DNA from: Oxyruncus cristatus
Lineage: Eukaryota; Chordata; Aves; Passeriformes; Cotingidae
Length of the DNA: 64,000 nucleotides
Direction of reading: 5' to 3'
NCBI GenBank assembly: GCA_013399855.1
Contig: VXAY01005810.1
Location: 775,359 to 839,358 of the forward strand
Numbering within the stretch: position 1 is the first letter of the stretch; every line of letters starts with the position of its first letter. The position numbers were made by a program, and so were the translations under genes. Of this stretch, positions 63,301 to 64,000 are shown piece by piece. The notes under the pieces were generated by a model. That model worked only from the letters and a program-made list of their open reading frames with translations. It did not search any database and was not told the origin of the DNA.

Positions 63301-64000
63301 TGGAATTTTTCACTTGGGCAGATTCCTGCTGAAGTCAAACAAAATTTTTGGTTGTTTAAGGATCAAAGGAAGCTGAATGAGAACACTGTGACCTGGCCTA
63401 CAGAGGCAAAAACGGGAAAAACAATGGAAAAAACCTTTTCTGCCTTGTTTAGCTGGGAGTGGACTGAGCTCTGTGTATGTAATTGTAACTGTTGGTTCTT
63501 TTTTGGCTAATGCTGGACACAGAACATAGTGTGGTAGTGCACTATTACTATCTAAAAGGTAGTCAGTGATTAAGTGGTGTAGTTGTTCTCAGACCCAGGG
63601 GGCAGGAGAGGAGGCCCTGGGGGTGCAGGACTTTTATCTCACCCTGAGCAACAGGTGTGAGTGTTGCTTCCAATCCTGGTGTGAGGACAGTAATTCTGGG
63701 AGGAGGACAATGGGAAGGGAAGGTTTCAGCTCTGCTCTGTGAGAGAGGAATCTCCTTTTCCATCACAGGTCCCCCTGTGTACCCACACGCTCCCACCTTG
63801 ACTGAAAGTTCAGGGACTAACTTAAACCCAGCAGGCAGCTGGGAATGTTCCGAAGAGCCAGGAAGGTTGTGTGCTGGGGGCTGCCTTCGCCGTGCTCACC
63901 TGTACAACTTCCTTCCTCACGTTGACAATGTCCAGCCAGTCGTTGAAGCGGGGGTAGCTGTTGAGCTCCGCCGTCCTGTCGCTCAGGGGCACACTGAGCT
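45227..64000 (-). CDS. KSR1: KSR1, kinase suppressor of Ras 1 (last 17 coding exons; 5' end outside window)
   Basis: Scaffold that brings RAF, MEK and ERK together at the membrane. Exons in transcript order: 63900-64000 (partial), 55263-55410, 53888-54317, 53661-53665, 51788-51848, 51511-51594, 50876-50937, 50668-50771, 50241-50409, 48423-48477, 47661-47703, 47171-47550, 46988-47084, 46635-46768, 46115-46246, 45711-45846, 45227-45364. All borders are GT/AG, and the joins give 758 residues plus TGA in one frame. Visible parts in order: end of the N-terminal CA1-type region ([10 protein letters not shown]), a Pro/Ser-rich part with two 14-3-3-type sites ([17 protein letters not shown]), a C1 zinc domain, the ERK-docking FNFP, an acidic linker, and a kinase-like domain. 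The lysine of VAIK is Arg (GEVAIRLLE) and HRD is HKD, so it is a pseudokinase. It converges with NOS2. Confidence 0.96.
45711..47550 (-). CDS. KSR1: KSR1 kinase-like domain exons
   Basis: Exons 47171-47550, 46988-47084, 46635-46768, 46115-46246 and 45711-45846. Acidic [13 protein letters not shown] leads into [20 protein letters not shown] (glycine-rich loop), [12 protein letters not shown] (Arg for the ATP-anchoring Lys), [33 protein letters not shown] (HKD instead of HRD), [11 protein letters not shown] (DFG kept), [16 protein letters not shown] (APE) and [15 protein letters not shown]. These are the classic KSR features: nucleotide binding is possible, catalysis is impaired, and the domain dimerises with RAF and holds MEK. 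Confidence 0.96.
47661..50771 (-). CDS. KSR1: KSR1 exons: 14-3-3 site, FxFP ERK docking, acidic linker
   Basis: Exon 50668-50771 carries [17 protein letters not shown]; the serine of RTESVP corresponds to the MARK3/C-TAK1 site, Ser392 in mouse. Exon 50241-50409 is Ser/Pro/Thr-rich and ends RDVRFNFP, the FxFP docking site for active ERK. Exons 48423-48477 and 47661-47703 (only 43 nt) supply a short variable linker, including a Gly-rich [10 protein letters not shown]. The small exon was placed because its frame alone joins the neighbours (phase 2 to phase 0). An extra exon seen in some mammalian isoforms after FNFP (AAYFIHH...) was not found. Confidence 0.88.
50876..51848 (-). CDS. KSR1: KSR1 C1 (atypical zinc) domain exons
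   Basis: Exons 51788-51848, 51511-51594 and 50876-50937 encode [60 protein letters not shown] and ACRISFLP. The His plus C-x2-C, C-x2-C, His, C and C zinc ligands of a C1 domain are all present. KSR C1 domains bind membrane lipids without phorbol-ester response and are needed for membrane recruitment. Both internal junctions split an Arg codon (AG|G and AG|A). Confidence 0.95.
53661..53665 (-). CDS. KSR1: KSR1 5-nt microexon (GTTCG)
   Basis: The upstream exon ends ...ATA AA and the downstream one starts AG CTG TCC CAG. Joined directly, the frame is lost. Between them the minus strand has tttttctttctag|GTTCG|gtaaga, a strong acceptor and donor around five bases. Inserting GTTCG gives AA-G TTC G-AG, that is Lys-Phe-Glu, then [12 protein letters not shown]. 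This matches the RFDLSHGSPQMV of mammalian KSR1, restores the frame and leaves the total coding length divisible by three. Confidence 0.88.
53888..55410 (-). CDS. KSR1: KSR1 exons: helical end and Pro/Ser-rich linker
   Basis: Exon 55263-55410 encodes [20 protein letters not shown] through SCLRKVTES. Exon 53888-54317 (430 nt, the largest) encodes the linker: a variable Ser/Pro/Ala part, then conserved [40 protein letters not shown] and [19 protein letters not shown]. The RSKSHES sequence is a mode-1-like 14-3-3 site, corresponding to Ser297 in mouse KSR1 as I recall. The variable part is very GC-rich compared with the flanks. Confidence 0.93.
55411..63899 (-). other. KSR1: Large KSR1 intron (about 8.5 kb)
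   Basis: No exon, repeat family or RNA gene could be recognised on either strand. A good TATA-like word (ctatataaaagg) on the plus strand at about 56,284-56,295 and short G/A-rich runs near 61,530 are the only notable words. Open frames here are short and lack resemblance to known families. Confidence 0.5.
63900..64000 (-). CDS. KSR1: KSR1 upstream exon, cut by window edge
   Basis: The minus-strand exon begins beyond 64,000 and ends at donor CAG|gtgagc (exon end 63,900). It encodes [20 protein letters not shown] followed by [13 protein letters not shown], matching the end of the conserved N-terminal helical region of KSR1. Its first two bases belong to a split codon. The frame joins in phase 0 to [20 protein letters not shown] in the next exon. 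Confidence 0.93.

Overview
This is a stretch of a bird nuclear genome. The genes have vertebrate-style split exons with GT/AG borders, CR1 retrotransposon tails typical of birds are present, and the gene order LYRM9 > NOS2 > < KSR1 is the order expected next to NOS2 in vertebrates (human 17q11.2; I recall chicken chromosome 19). All three proteins were read exon by exon from the sequence. The species cannot be named from the sequence alone.

Layout. (1) 487-2694, plus strand: LYRM9, a small mitochondrial LYR-motif protein, complete in three coding exons. (2) About 2.7-14.3 kb: intergenic DNA with a CpG-rich patch at 3.4-3.7 kb, one CR1 tail at 8.0-8.3 kb and no recognisable gene. (3) 14.3-33.3 kb, plus strand: NOS2 (inducible nitric oxide synthase), 26 coding exons whose joins keep one open frame of 1,146 codons. 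A likely promoter with two octamer motifs and a TATA box lies near 14.3 kb, and a pure pyrimidine microsatellite lies in the putative first intron. (4) 33.3-36.4 kb: spacer with a 20-bp minisatellite that has a 100-bp higher-order period, plus a candidate terminal exon on the minus strand. (5) 36.4-64 kb, minus strand: KSR1, the Ras/ERK pathway scaffold and pseudokinase. Its last 17 coding exons are here, including a 5-nt microexon; the 5' end lies beyond the window. Its downstream region contains a decayed endogenous-retrovirus integrase fragment and a 1,905-bp direct duplication whose copies are separated by a single N, most likely an assembly artefact.

How the genes relate. LYRM9 and NOS2 are in tandem, and NOS2 and KSR1 converge tail to tail. 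NOS2 makes NO in activated macrophages, KSR1 scaffolds RAF-MEK-ERK, and LYRM9 belongs to the mitochondrial LYR family. They are neighbours by conserved synteny, not an operon. LGALS9, which lies between KSR1 and NOS2 in mammals, is not visible here.

I found no convincing new multi-gene system. The most interesting items are the KSR1 microexon, the unassigned minus-strand terminal exon near 35.9 kb, the twin-octamer NOS2 promoter with its adjacent triplex-prone tract, and the duplication around the N.
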